Below are positions 1 to 11,561 of a stretch of 64,000 nucleotides of DNA, one piece after another. The notes under the pieces were generated by a model. It was not told the DNA's origin. It saw only the letters and a program-made list of their open reading frames with translations, and searched no databases. Positions within the stretch are counted from its first letter, which is position 1. Each line of letters opens with the position of its first letter. The stretch is from Agaricus subrufescens (lineage: Eukaryota > Basidiomycota > Agaricomycetes > Agaricales > Agaricaceae), in contig CM057068.1 in NCBI GenBank assembly GCA_029945375.1, positions 496,001 to 560,000 on the forward strand, given 5' to 3'. Position numbers and translations under genes: made by a program.

Positions 1-1541
1 CTTGGAGTCCAAAACGCCTACTTCCCCATGTTTGTCTCTCAAAGCGTTCTCGAGCGCGAAAAGGACCACATCGAAGGTTTCTCCCCAGAAGTCGCTTGGG
101 TGACTCGAGCGTCCGTCGTTTTTCGTTTTCCTCTCCTTATCTTATCGCTTATCTTATTCCATATTTTTAGCGGCCAATCTGATCTCGAAGAACCCATCGC
201 CATCCGTCCGACATCCGAAACGGCAATGTACCCATACTATGCCAAATGGATTCGTTCACATCGTGATCTTCCACTCAAACTCAATCAATGGAACTCCGTC
301 GTCCGTTGGGAATTCAAAAACCCCCAGCCATTCCTTCGAACCAGAGAATTCCTATGGCAAGAGGGTCATACCGCACATCTCACAAAACAAGAGGCCGATA
401 CCGAGGTTCGACAGATATTAGACCTATACCGCCGTGTCTACGAGGAACTTCTCGCCGTTCCCGTTATTGAAGGAATCAAATCTGAAAAGGAAAAGTTCGC
501 GGGAGGACTCTATACCACTACGATCGAAGGATTTGTGCCAACATCAGGCAGAGGTATTCAAGCCGGGACCTCTCACTGCCTAGGTCAAAACTTTTCTAAA
601 CCCGAAATGTTCAATATCTTTGTTGAAGATCCCGATAATGACGGACAGAAACTTTATGTCTGGCAGAACAGTTGGGGATTGTCGACTAGGACTATCGGTG
701 TTATGGTTATGGTTCATGGTGATAACCAAGGATTGGTTTTACCGCCCAGAGTTGCGAGTATCCAGGTTATAGTTGTCCCTTGTGGAATTACGGCTAGGAC
801 GAGTGATGAAGAGAGAAAGAAGATCAATGACGCTTGTGAAGAATTGGCGGTTACGCTTAGAGGTGTTGGGGTTAGAGCTAAATCTGATTTGAGGGATGCG
901 TATACTCCTGGATGGAAATTTAATGAATGGGAACAGAAAGTATGGGTTTTCTTTCGGAATTTTTCCAGGTTTTTTCTTATTTCTTGTTTTTCTTTTTTAG
1001 GGAGTGCCACTTCGTTTAGAAATAGGTCCTCAAGATCTCAAGAAATCGCAAACGCTAACTGTCCGTCGGGACACCGGAACGAAGAAACCTCTTGCGTTAT
1101 CTACGATTACACAGACTATACCACAATTTCTTGAAGAGATCCAGCAAGATATGTTTGATAGAGCGAAGAAGACGTATGATGAGAGGATAGTTCAGGTTAC
1201 GCAGTGGGAAGAGGTTGTGCCGGCTTTGGATAGGAAATGTGTTGTGGTTATGCCTTGGTGTGAGGAGATGGAGTGTGAAGATGAGATTAAGGATAGGAGT
1301 GCTAGGGGGTGAGTGCCTAACGATTTTCGCTTTTTTTTTTTTTAATCTGAAACTTAATTGTGATTTTTTTTTTTTTAGGAGTGCGGAAGTTGTGGATGAG
1401 AAAGCGCCTTCGGCTGGAGCGAAATCGTTGGCTATACCTTTTGATCAATCGAGATGGACGCCTATTGTTCCTGGTCAGACGAAATGCCCGAATTGTGGGA
1501 AAGATGCGAAGAGGTGGACGTTGTTTGGTAGGAGTTATTAA
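1..1541 (+). CDS. Prolyl-tRNA synthetase, cytosolic type, 3' part (5' end outside window)
   Basis: Charges tRNA-Pro with proline in the cytosol; class II aminoacyl-tRNA synthetase. The frame is open from base 1 and covers the catalytic core. It shows IAIRPTSE and the class II motif 2 region [20 protein letters not shown], then [13 protein letters not shown], the anticodon-binding region [15 protein letters not shown], and the C-terminal metal-binding-like domain with CPNCGK. It ends in FGRSY, a terminal tyrosine usual for this eukaryotic/archaeal-like ProRS type. Three introns are readable at 111-170, 940-1000 and 1309-1378. The first is 60 nt, in frame and without a stop, so a naive translation runs through it; removing it restores the block AGQSDLEEP. 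Stop TAA is at 1539-1541. Only the 5' end is missing because of the window edge. Confidence 0.93.
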
Positions 1542-2429
1542 AAACACGCAGAGAGAGGGTTGGTTGGTCCGTTGGTGGAGGTGTAAAGCGTTTTTTTTTG
1601 GGAGAGCGGGAAAAAGCTTTGATTTATTTTTTTTTGCTTTGCTTTGAATGTGATTAGGGGTAATTAGTCGTTTGCTTTGGCTTTTGGAGGTCATTTGTGT
1701 AGATGAACAAAGATGGTGATGATCCGTTTTGTCGGTACTTTAACGCGTAGTGGGAGAAGGAAGAAATTGGAATTATATGAAGTCGTCCAAAGGTTTGATT
1801 CTTCGTCTTCGAAGAACCTTGAACACGCCAATTTTCTGATACTAAATTATCACTTTGCAAAACTGATATGTGGAACCACTGTGTGAAGAACGAGCGCGGT
1901 GTGTCTTTTCTCCTTTGAAAAAGAAAGGGGGATGTCCGAGTGGGTGACATTTACGACGACTTGACTATAAAGGATTTATCTACTATATGTCCAAGTTTCA
2001 TTCTTCTTCTTTTTTTCTTCAATTCTCATTTTTGGAGAGTCCACGGACGGGGACTTGGGTGAGCCTACGGGCATTCCAACTTCGTCTTCACCGCTTGGAG
2101 GCCCAAAGACAGCACACTACCACTCTGTGCTTTCAAGAATACGTGCTGACCTTCTAGTTATGAAGGAAAGTGGGGAATTGAAACACACAAGATATCAGAT
2201 GGACGAGACAAAAAAGTAAAAGTTTTTTATTTTTATTTTTATTTTTATTTAACAATTTGAATTCAAACCGGTTTGCTTGACGGAGAACGGCAGCAAAGAA
2301 AAACAATGCTAGAACATTTCTCTGTACAGTACAACGGATATAGGGTACATTGAAGAACGCAAAAAACAAAAACAAAAACAAAAAATTCCTTCTTTTTTTG
2401 ACGACGCAATGACGAAGCCAAACACTGAT
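1542..2429. other. Intergenic, no gene recognised
   Basis: Lies between the ProRS stop and the F-box gene end; the two genes converge. It contains poly-T and T/A-rich runs (around 2215-2250 and 2360-2400) that could serve 3' ends of both genes. No convincing protein or RNA gene was seen. Confidence 0.6.
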
Positions 2430-3828
2430 TCAAACGGTTATTATCCACCGATCGTCGTCTGTTGTATCACACTCGAACCAATCACGAGTCAAATACCTAC
2501 TCTCGTCGGACAACGGGTTCGATTTAATACCCAGCATCTCCATCCTAAATCCCTTCTCACTGATACTCTTCCTAGTCCATAGAGCGCTGACGAGAATTTC
2601 AGCGAAATCGGAGAAAGACAGTTCATAAAACGGGAATGCTTTCTCGATTGGGACAAAGTTCCCATGTGAAGCATGCCAGCGACGGCATGAACATTGGGTC
2701 TCGGAGCATCTTAACGAAGGTGGCCAGTCCATCTGTGATGAAACACGAGTAAATTAAGTGTTCGACGGGATGTGCGATTAGCTGAACGAGCCCCTCGTCA
2801 AAGTCCGAGCCCTCTCCTTCGTCATCAATGCCGGAGATACGAATGATGCGACAAGACTGTGGTAAGGAGGAGGTAAAGTCTTGAAACAACTGGAGAGAAT
2901 GTCTGGGTATAATACCATGCCAATGGAAGCATTGAAGTGCGGGAAAGCGATAAAGGGATAGAAGAGTGTTATCCCACTCTGGGTGTAGATGGTGCCATGT
3001 TAGGGATTTGAGATTGGCAAAACAAGTTTCTTGAGCACGGGGAGTGGCTGATTGAGAAGAACGCGGTCTGATATATGAGAATTTGGTGAGATTTGGGCAC
3101 CCAAAGAGTAAAGTGATACAATTCTGCATTGAAGTCTTGGATAGTTTGAGGGTCGTAAGTGTCAACCAAGGAAGTGTAAATCCTGGTATAGAGTCGGGCC
3201 CAATGGTAAAGTTCCGAATGCTCGATAGAGATACTTTACAGGTGTTGAGACTACCCTGTATGATCGGTAACAGATCGACCGGAGGAAAACGGATAGCGAC
3301 TTTCGATGCTGTCATTCCTTCCATAGACTGTAATACTTTTTGGAAAGGGTCATTTGCAACTTGAGAATATGATCTTCCAAACTTGAGTTGTAAAGATTCG
3401 AAGGACGCCCCGTTGCGATTCATGAACATCCCCAGCAATGAAAGTGTCCTCAAAATGCTCGCTTTTTTCCTTTTGATTAGTAGATTGATGGTCTTCCAAA
3501 GGGAAGGGTCGCCGTTGACGAGATCGCGCCAAAGGCGACAGACCCCTCCCAAAGTAAATTGAGGAAACTCTTGAGATTTGAAGAGTGAAGAGAAGATTTT
3601 GAAGATAGAAAGAAGGTTCTCGTTAGGAGGTATCCTTGTTGGTGAGCGAATTGCGTTCAATTGACGGTGACGCTGTGATTTGAGGACGCGAAGACGGTGG
3701 ATGGCCATATCCAAGCTTTCGACTTCATCCAATATAACGCACAGGTCATTATTGTTGCTCGTGTAAATGTGTTTTTTGCATTCACAACTGCAAAAGAGGT
3801 GAGATGAGGTATGAGTTGACATGGACAT
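2430..3828 (-). pseudogene. F-box-like protein, copy 1, with a frameshift near the C-terminus
   Basis: F-box proteins usually act as substrate adaptors of SCF ubiquitin ligases; the substrate here is unknown. From ATG at 3828 the frame reads 401 residues. A Cys/His-containing N-terminus is followed by a coiled stretch (DEVESLDMAIHRLRVLKSQR), an F-box-like segment (IPPNENLLSIFKIF), then leucine-rich-repeat-like sequence with LFGCPNL, YRFPALQCFHWHG and HPVEHLIYS. This frame stops at about 2623, but the family C-terminus continues in another frame (FPFYELSFSDFAEILV to RWIITV, stop at 2430-2432). The frame change falls around 2640-2680, inside a block that is continuous in the intact paralog at 4216-5646. 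Either a one-base indel has damaged the gene or the assembly has an error; an extra small intron is less likely. Amino acid similarity to the paralogs is clear throughout. Confidence 0.75.
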
Positions 3829-4215
3829 TGTGCTTGACGTTCAGTAAAAAGTGCCAGAGTTATCAGACTCGACCTATTCTGAGCGGAGTTCTAATATGAG
3901 AGTCGCGGTTTAGACACGCCGCGCGCGGCACAGGGATGTTATCTGGCAGGCAACATTGCATATAATAATGCTTGCCATTACTGTATACGCCCTGTCTTCT
4001 TGTCTTAAAATACAGAAACCGTTCCCTAACGAAATCATGGCTTCAAAGGCTCGTCTATAGTCAAGGATCACTTCATGATTTCACACCGAATCTCATGATA
4101 GGACGGAGCGTACATCTACTATTCAAATAGTTCTGACTATCTATGCAAAAATAAATTGGAGTCCTGATATATGAATCAACGCAAAATTGATATCGAAATA
4201 CAAACACACGGCGAT
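3829..4215. other. Intergenic between two F-box genes
   Basis: Holds the presumed promoter of copy 1 and the 3' flank of copy 2, both on the minus strand. No further gene or clear element was seen. Confidence 0.5.
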
Positions 4216-5646
4216 TCAGAACGACATTATCCAATAACCGTTTGCGGCTATCTCAAAATGAAACCCACTACCAATCATAAATTCGTGAACTCTCTTTCTC
4301 TGAAGCTCCTCCGGCGTTGAACAGAGCTGTACACCATCTATCTCTATCCTGAACTTCCCTACACCCATTTTCTGCCGATTGTGAAGAATTCTGCGGAGTA
4401 ATAGAGCGAGTTCGAGAATTTTCTCTTCACTCAGCTGACAGACGAGCCGACGTTCCCATTTGAAGGAAGCTAACGATGGCATGAAAGATTTATCTTCAAG
4501 TCTGTCAAGTGCGATGTAGAGGTTGGAGATGTTGAATCCCGAGAAAATCAAGTGCTCGATAGGATGTTTTATCTGCAGAAGACATTCTATATCTAACCTC
4601 ACATCGTATATCGCAGTGCCGGAGACTTGAAGAACACGACAAGCTTGTGGCAGAGAAGAGGTAAAGTCGTGGAAGAGCTCGAAGGAATAATAGTGTTCAC
4701 CACCGCACCAATTAAGATGTTGAAGCGCAGGAAAGCGATATGATGAGAGAAAGTTGTCATCCCAGTCCGTCCAGTTATGGTACCACATCAAGTATTCTAG
4801 ACAAGGGAAACTTGTTTCCCGAGTATGGTGGACCTTCGGTCGCAAGCAACCCATTGTGGGCTCAGAGGGGTCATAACACGAGAACCGGGTGAGATTGGGA
4901 CATCCAAGGAGTAGATCGAAACAAATATTGATTCTAACCCGCGATAATTGGAGGATTGTGAGTGCTAACCAAGGCAATGAGAAGCCTGGTATGGACTCAA
5001 GTTTGATTATGTACGATAGACGGGTCAGAGACACGTCATGGATGTCGAGATTGCTGTTTATGGCTTGCAACAAAGCAGCAGGAGTATTGGTGACGGCGAT
5101 TCTCTGTAGGCCTGACACTCCCTTTATACACTGCGAGAGTTGTTGAAAGGGAGAGTACATCGCACTATGTAACCTTTCAAATTCAAGTTGTATAAATTCG
5201 AAGGTCGCCCTATTGCGCTCCTTGAACGTTTGTAGCAACGATTCCGCCTTCTGGAAATTCCGTATCCGCATATCAATAGTCTTCCAGAATGAAGGGGAGC
5301 CGTTGATAAGGTCGCGCCAATGACTACAAACACCTCCTAAAATGAATTGAGGGAAGGATTGGGGCCTGGAAAACGAACAAAAGAATTCAAATATGGTAAG
5401 AAGGATCTCGCTGGGAATGGCTCCCGTCAATGAACGGAGTGCGTTCAGTTGACGGAAACGCTCGGATTTGAGTGTGCGAAGACTATGCATGGCTTTATCT
5501 AATTTTTCCACATCTTCTAGTATGGCGTCGGCGTCGTTGCCATTGCGTGAGATGATGAATCTGTGCTCTTTGGTCGGGGAACCGCAAAGCATGCAAGACG
5601 ATGAGGTGATGGACATGGCGGCAGTGGTTAAATGCGTGGTTTTCAC
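4216..5646 (-). CDS. F-box-like protein, copy 2, intact
   Basis: Probable SCF substrate adaptor; target unknown. A single uninterrupted frame of 476 residues, the reference member of the local family. Order: MLCGSPTKEH Cys/His motif near residue 19; coiled-coil-like EDVEKLDKAMHSLRTLKSE; F-box-like AIPSEILLTIFEFF (about residues 78-92); GGVCSHWRDLINGSPSFWKTI; then leucine-rich-repeat-like segments with LLLGCPNLTRFS, SSYRFPALQHL, HDFTSSLPQACR, HPIEHLIFS, FMPSLASFKWE; and a fixed family ending FEIAANGYWIMSF. The true start may be the second Met (residue 11, MSITSSS), which lines up with the starts of the relatives at 3828 and 46262. It appears to be a single-exon gene, unlike the intron-rich housekeeping genes nearby. 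Confidence 0.85.
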   Translation of the reverse strand: MKTTHLTTAAMSITSSSCMLCGSPTKEHRFIISRNGNDADAILEDVEKLDKAMHSLRTLKSERFRQLNALRSLTGAIPSEILLTIFEFFCSFSRPQSFPQFILGGVCSHWRDLINGSPSFWKTIDMRIRNFQKAESLLQTFKERNRATFEFIQLEFERLHSAMYSPFQQLSQCIKGVSGLQRIAVTNTPAALLQAINSNLDIHDVSLTRLSYIIKLESIPGFSLPWLALTILQLSRVRINICFDLLLGCPNLTRFSCYDPSEPTMGCLRPKVHHTRETSFPCLEYLMWYHNWTDWDDNFLSSYRFPALQHLNWCGGEHYYSFELFHDFTSSLPQACRVLQVSGTAIYDVRLDIECLLQIKHPIEHLIFSGFNISNLYIALDRLEDKSFMPSLASFKWERRLVCQLSEEKILELALLLRRILHNRQKMGVGKFRIEIDGVQLCSTPEELQRKRVHEFMIGSGFHFEIAANGYWIMSF

Positions 5647-5904
5647 GGTGCGTGCAAACGGTCAGGTCAAGCTTTGCGGAGTTCTAACTTATATGAATAC
5701 GGTCAAAAAGTCCAGGTGATATAGTAACATGTTTTGATGCAGGCGATACTGTACATAGACAACTGCCAGACATAGTGCCAACTTTCCGGACCTAGAGTGG
5801 AAACAGATACCTCTGACGTGGGTCCAGCCTTATATGCAGTGCAATGAGGATCCGATATATAACAAGACATAATATTGATTATCAGATGTGAGATATACCG
5901 CGAC

Positions 5905-7759
5905 TTAGAAGGACATCATCCCGGATTGACCACCCTCTGCTATCTCAAAATCGGACCAACGGCCTCCATAAGCTCATATACTCCTTTCATGTCACACTCC
6001 TTGAACCCACCACGCAACACTATACCTCCAATCTTCATTCTTTGAAACTTCTCCACACCAGTTTTTCTTCTACCCCGAAGGGCATCACTGGATGATTGAA
6101 TGAGCTCGAGAATTGTGTCCTCTTTCATATGATATCTGTTTCGGAATTCCCACGTGAAAAAAGTCAACGATGGAATGAACTTCGGGTCTTGCAGCCGCTG
6201 AAGTGCGACGGAAAGGGATGTCATGTAGAAATGCGAGAAGATCAAATGTTCAACAGGGTGTTCAAATTGAAGAAGAACTTCTTTCTTCAGCTTGACTAGA
6301 ATTTGCTGGGGTAAGGAAAATTGGATTGTACAAGATCGCGGAAGGAAAGAGGTAAAAATCCGGAACGGTGTAGGGGAGTATAGGTGGCTACGGCTAAGGA
6401 CCTCCAGGTGTTGAAGAGCAGGAAAGCGATAAAACGAGAGAAGGATGTAATCCCATCCGGACAGGGCATGGTGCCATGTTAAGTGTTTTAGGTGGGGAAA
6501 GTATATCTTTCGAGCATAGTGATTGTCTGGCACCATATATCCGGCGCTGTGCTTCCCAGGATCTCGAAGCGAGAAACTGTTAAGATTGGGACATCCAAGG
6601 AGTAAGTCGTAACCAATGTTGATTGCAACCTGGTGTAGCGCAAGAGTCGTGAGTGATGACCAAGGCAGTAAGAACCCTAGTATAGACTCGAGCCTTGTAA
6701 TGTTCAGCAGACTACTCACCGACACTGCTATCCAATCACCGTTCTTGGCTATCTCAAAAAGAAGACTAGTGTTGCTCATAAGATCATATACTTTCTTCCT
6801 GTCAGGTTCGTCAGGTTCTAGATACCCCCTTATCTCGATCTTAAGCCTCCCAACACCAATGCCTTTTCTACTCCGTAGAATACAGTTGAATGATCGGGTA
6901 AGATTATGAACCTTTTCATCATCCAGAGAATAGCGAAATTGATCTTCCCATTTAAAGGATGTTAGTGATGGCAAGATCGTCGGCTTCTGAAGTGTCTCGA
7001 GTGCGACAGGAATGTTGGAGATGTCGAAATCTGAGCAAATCAACTGCTCGAAAGGATGTTCTATTCGCAAAAGACTTTTTCTCTCTAGTATTACATCATG
7101 CCTTGGAGAGCTGGAGAGCTGAAAGACGCGACAAGATTGTGGTAGGAAGGATGTGAAGCCGTGGAAGAGTCCAGGGGAATAGGTGTGGCCAATACCACCC
7201 CAATGAAAGTATCGAAGTACGGGAAAGCGATACAAGGAGAGAAATTGGTCATCCCATTCCGACTGGGCATGATACCACGTCAGATACTGTAGATGAGGAA
7301 AGTAAGTCTCTCGGGTATGGTGGCTCTTTCAAGGTAGCCCGCAGCCAAGGGCGAGCTGCAACGAATCATAACAGGAGAATTGGATAATGTTGAGGCATCC
7401 AAGGAGAAAATGAAAACAAAAGTTGATTCTAATCTAGGACAGGGTTGTAAGTGCCGACCAGGGTAGGGGCAACCCTGGCATAGACTCGAGCTCACCGATC
7501 ATGTCCGGCAGACCTGACAGAAATAGGTCCTGAGTGTCAAAATTGCTCCGATTTATGGTTCGTAACAAGTCAAAGGGAGGTTAATAGTGAGATTCTCTGT
7601 ACTGACACTCCTCTCGTATAGACTGCAAGAATTGTTGAAATCGGTGGTTTGTTTGGTTATATACGTTTCCAAGCCTAACTTGTATGAATTCGAACGACGC
7701 TCAGTTGTGCTCTTGGAATGTTTGCAGCAATCATCCCGCCTTTTCAAGGTTCGTGACTT
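5905..7759 (-). pseudogene. F-box pseudogene: two family copies fused, 5' end cut off by a mobile element
   Basis: Read on the minus strand. Homology begins at 7759 with a segment matching about residue 122 onward of the intact paralog (NLEKAG, stop, LLQTFQEHN, stop, ASFEFIQ). It continues through LPLPWSALTTL, a TAG, then IRINFCF, LLGCLN, HHTRETYFPHLQYL and an open stretch from 7235. This first copy reaches its natural C-terminal block FEIAKNGDWI but has no stop there. It runs straight into the middle of a second copy (AVSVSSLLNITRLESILGF matches DVSLTRLSYIIKLESIPGF). The second copy then continues to the family end, with a late frameshift. The open frame stops at 5940, whereas the family ending FEIAEGG...MMSF is in another frame to TAA at 5905-5907. 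So two tandem genes were fused, probably by unequal crossing-over. The missing N-terminal half is found at 28182-28490, beyond the 20.4-kb insertion. Confidence 0.85.
7753..7759. repeat. Target-site duplication, left copy (GTGACTT)
   Basis: The seven bases directly before the outer left end of the composite block. They are identical to 28175-28181 directly after its outer right end. The neighbouring F-box sequence is continuous when one copy is removed. Confidence 0.85.
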
Positions 7760-9219
7760 CAGGGATGGAATAAGCGGGGATAATCGGCAGCGACAAGTGT
7801 CGCAAATCGTGATAATTACCACGATTATCTGCTATGTGAGTATAATGATTATATAATCAAGAATTTGTGACCATAGAATATAATCATGCTTATATAATCG
7901 CGATTTGGCATATTGTGCTTATATAATTGCAATCTATGACTACATATATGACAATAGGATAATCATGATTATAAACTAATTACCACAATACGGATTATCA
8001 CGATTATTTAAGCATGCTATCCCCTCATCCGATAATCAAGATAATGATAATCACGATTATTTAATCGTGATTATATTACCTCATCCCATAATCAAGGTAA
8101 AAATAATCGTGATTATCATTATCGTGATTATGGGATCAACCAGTTCTGACTTCGGTATGGCAAAGGGACTCACCAAGTTGTGAAATGCCTAGTTGTCCCC
8201 CGACACGACAAGGCTCCTTTAGCTCCCTCATAAACTAAGAGCGGAGGTTCACCAGAGTTATCCCGATGTGCATGTTCGTTGGTCCGAGTATGGGGTGTGT
8301 GTGTGTGCATGCGTGTGCGTGTGGTAGAGAGAAAAGAGGGAATGTTACCATGTGACATGTGACATAGCAACTTGTCATCATTTGTTACGGAACAGTTCCC
8401 ACACTGTTGTCATCAAGTACTCTCAATGACGATTTTTACTATTAACAACTAAAAAATTCAATAGCCAGATAAGCTAAATAAATGCTTGACACTTTTACTC
8501 AATCATACTCGAGATTGTAGCCTACAACTCGCAAAGTCCCGGAATTGTGCTTATGGTTGTTTTGATGACAACAGTGTGGGAACTGTTCCGTAACAAATGA
8601 TGACAAGTTGCTATGTCACATGTCACATGGTAACATTCCCTCTTTTCTCTCTACCACACGCACACGCATGCACACACACACACCCCATACTCGGACCAAC
8701 GAACATGCACATCGGGATAACTCTGGTGAACCTCCGCTCTTAGTTTATGAGGGAGCTAAAGGAGCCTTGTCGTGTCGGGGGACAACTAGGCATTTCACAA
8801 CTTGGTGAGTCCCTTTGCCATACCGAAGTCAGAACTGGTTGATCCCATAATCACGATAATGATAATCACGATTATTTTTACCTTGATTATGGGATGAGGT
8901 AATATAATCACGATTAAATAATCGTGATTATCATTATCTTGATTATCGGATGAGGGGATAGCATGCTTAAATAATCGTGATAATCCGTATTGTGGTAATT
9001 AGTTTATAATCATGATTATCCTATTGTCATATATGTAGTCATAGATTGCAATTATATAAGCACAATATGCCAAATCGCGATTATATAAGCATGATTATAT
9101 TCTATGGTCACAAATTCTTGATTATATAATCATTATACTCACATAGCAGATAATCGTGGTAATTATCACGATTTGCAACACTTGTCGCTGCCGATTAATC
9201 CCGGCTTATTCCACCAATG
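7760..9219. mobile_element. Palindromic foldback element, copy 1 (left boundary)
   Basis: Inverted arms of about 657 bp (7760-8416 and 8562-9219) surround a unique loop of 145 bp. Each arm contains a terminal segment, a run of smaller AT-rich palindromes built on ATAATCGTGATTAT, a GC-richer stretch and a TG/CA-rich microsatellite (around 8291-8322 and 8657-8690). The sequence could fold into one very long hairpin. No transposase is encoded, so it is non-autonomous. A 66-residue frame recurs in each arm but is probably fortuitous. It lies inside F-box homology on its left side and joins cargo on its right side. Confidence 0.88.
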
Positions 9220-10381
9220 TCGTAACAAAGTTAGCATGGAAATGAGATGTTTCTACAAGTAGTACAGGATCAGGCCGTGCTATAAAATGCCTCTTATGAG
9301 AAATGATGAGGGAATTTTGGACGAGCAACAGCCTTAATGACAGCTTACACAAGAGGAAGTTTGTAACCAAAATTTGTCTGTCTGAAGTATATCAGCATAT
9401 AATCCTTAGGCATTCACTCGGCCATCAACGTGTAGAGCAACCTAACTCCAACATGCTTGCATATGCAAACTAGAGGGACCGTGCATCTCTCCAGCTCTTA
9501 ACGAAGCAATATGATTTCAACAAGGATAGGACACACGTAACAATTTATGTATCAACGCATAGAACTTATACTCCCACCTCAAAGTCCATACACATGAAGC
9601 ACGCGTACGGGGCAGAGTGTATGGTATACATGATACATAGGTGTCATGGCACTGAGGAGATGCCTTCACGGCTTTCGATCGCCACGCTTGGGAAATCTAT
9701 GCCCCCCCTGTCACAATAAGGTAAATTTATCTTGAAAGGCACTGGGCATTGCCCCTTATATACAAACCGAAGACCGCTTTCATCGTTGACATCTGACAGC
9801 TCTCGAGGAACGCAGTCCGTAGACATGGGATGTGATGTGTCGCATATACTTACAATCCAATCGGGATGAACCAAATGCTGTGATTTCTTTCCCAAACCTG
9901 TCATTAGAAAGTGGTCTGATTTCTGATGAAACGACATGCTCTCGAGGGAAGCCCTATATTTAGCAATAAGTCCGAGTCTTCCAGTGACACTGTCGAGATG
10001 CGATAGAGAGGATCAAACTAACAGTATAGGAACCTGACATAATTCCGTGATGGGCGAGGCTCAAATTCCTTAGCCGACCTTATGCCGGCAACTCGGTGGG
10101 AGAAATATGAACCTTTCGCTCATTGGAGGCGGGGTTCAAAGGATCCAGAATTCACCTATCGCACAGTCCTTATTAATACATTCTTGACTCATATCACTAG
10201 AAGTGTCGTCGTAATATACCCGAAGGAAGCAGTCTTCGCTGTTTCTTCTGCCGGGCTTTTTTCCCGAAAGTCACACTCGTAGATTCACCATACCCCTCCG
10301 AAGAGCGGCCATACAAAACGATACGTAAATACATAGAAACATTTTCTTCGCCATGTCCATATTCAAAGGCTAGGAGTATAA
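9220..10381. other. Cargo stretch without a recognised gene
   Basis: Begins at the inner edge of foldback copy 1. A minus-strand frame of 97 residues at 9644-9937 is open, but I recognise no family, codon pattern or splice structure in it. Nothing else is supported. Confidence 0.45.
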
Positions 10382-11472
10382 TCAAGAAGTCTTGCAGTAA
10401 CCGTCACTATTGGTGATGAAGTCGATACTTCCATCGGGCTGGGATTGACCACCCCTATTATCCGCATCTTCAGGGCCGTGACATTTACCGAAGAGAGCAC
10501 AAGTCAACTGAGTGCTACCATCCTGTTATAAAGTCAGCCAAGTCAGATGAAATGCTATTGGAAAACATACCTTTCCGTTGACGTCATGATAAGCTAAAAA
10601 TGTCGATGTCAATCACATTTTGTGGGGATAACCTGGTTGGAACTTACTATTCACGAAAGCGCATCCTTGGACCGAGTTGCACATAGTCTTACAGTCTAAA
10701 AAAGAGGATCATCAGCTATCCGACATCATGACCTGGAAAAGATTTTTTTTACCCGCAACGGTATCAACGAGACCGAATGTCATGTAATCGTCAGCTTGAA
10801 CAGCAGCAGTGATGTTGTAGAAAGTCGGGGTATAACCATCAGATGGTGGGGGAGGGGGTTGAGTAGTGTGCGGCGGAGGAGTCGTGGTATGGGGGGGTGT
10901 AGTGTGGGTAGGTTCTGTAGATGCGTCAATTAGTCGTAGATTTGGTAACAATAACAATTATATTACTGGTGGTAGTATGGTGCGGGGGGGAGGATGAATG
11001 GTGCGGAGGAGAAGAAGAGTGGTATGGGGGAGAAGAGGAGTGGTGTGGGGGAGGGGGAGGGGGAGAGTGATGAGGAGGAGGATGATACGGGGGTGGCGGA
11101 GGTGGTTTGTGGTGAGGTGGTGGAGGCGGATAAGTAGGCGGGCAATGAATTGTCCCTGGATATTGACTAAGGAACTTGCAATTATCCTATGAACTCACAC
11201 ATCAGTCACTCCGCACTAGGCATGAAAACTATTCTATCACTCACCGGCGTCAAACACGGAATATCGGGGTGCTTGTCTGGGTGGCCACCATAGTACCAGC
11301 CAGGCTTGCTACCAGACTGCCAAGGAGCCTTGGGCGAACCATAATGGTTACTGGCAGTGAGGTCAGTCCCGAAGTGGGCGGCTATCATAGAGGTCATAGC
11401 CTCAGCCGGTGCTGTAATTGCAGACGGGACCAAGCCTGCAATAATAGCGGCAACGAGAGCGGTGGTGCGCAT
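10382..11472 (-). CDS. Secreted protein with Pro/His-rich linker and C-terminal fruit-body-type Cys domain
   Basis: Function unknown; predicted extracellular. Six exons are readable (11472-11245, 11186-10967, 10914-10753, 10695-10648, 10593-10571, 10522-10382), giving 273 residues. A signal peptide (MRTTALVAAIIAGLVPSAITA) is followed by about 50 residues of unknown type, then a long low-complexity linker of proline, histidine, serine and threonine. The C-terminal domain has YMTFGLVDTVAGDCKTMC, QGCAFVN, YHDVNGK, LTCALFGKC, GGQSQPDG and ITNSDGYCK. This matches the neighbouring gene at 12365-13082, including internal exons of exactly 48 and 23 nt. The family resembles basidiomycete fruit-body-specific secreted proteins with a PAN/apple-like cysteine pattern; that name is from memory. 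TATAAAGC lies at 11554-11561, about 85 bases before the ATG. The gene lies inside the 20.4-kb insertion and looks intact. Confidence 0.8.
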
Positions 11473-11553
11473 TTTAAATGACTAGTTGAGCCTGAGGAGA
11501 GAAGGTGTAAGACGTGATTGTCCACAATGAACTATTGTAGTAGAACTGGCCTC

Positions 11554-11561
11554 GCTTTATA
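11554..11561 (-). promoter_or_regulatory. TATA-like box of the 11472 gene
   Basis: TATAAAGC on the minus strand, 82-89 bases upstream of the ATG. The spacing is similar to that of the neighbouring secreted-protein genes. Confidence 0.45.

Noticed and set aside
28..1134. A continuous 368-residue protein at the left edge
   Set aside because: It reads through two introns of the ProRS gene (111-170 and 940-1000). The conserved protein needs both removed.
8170..8808. A 66-residue frame present in all four arms of the foldback elements
   Set aside because: It overlaps a TG/CA microsatellite and is repeated only because the arms are duplicated. No start context, domain or codon signal supports translation.
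10990..11130. GA/GT-rich stretch as a simple repeat or regulatory tract
   Set aside because: On the minus strand it is coding: it makes the Pro/His/Ser linker of the secreted protein, with good splice sites on both sides.
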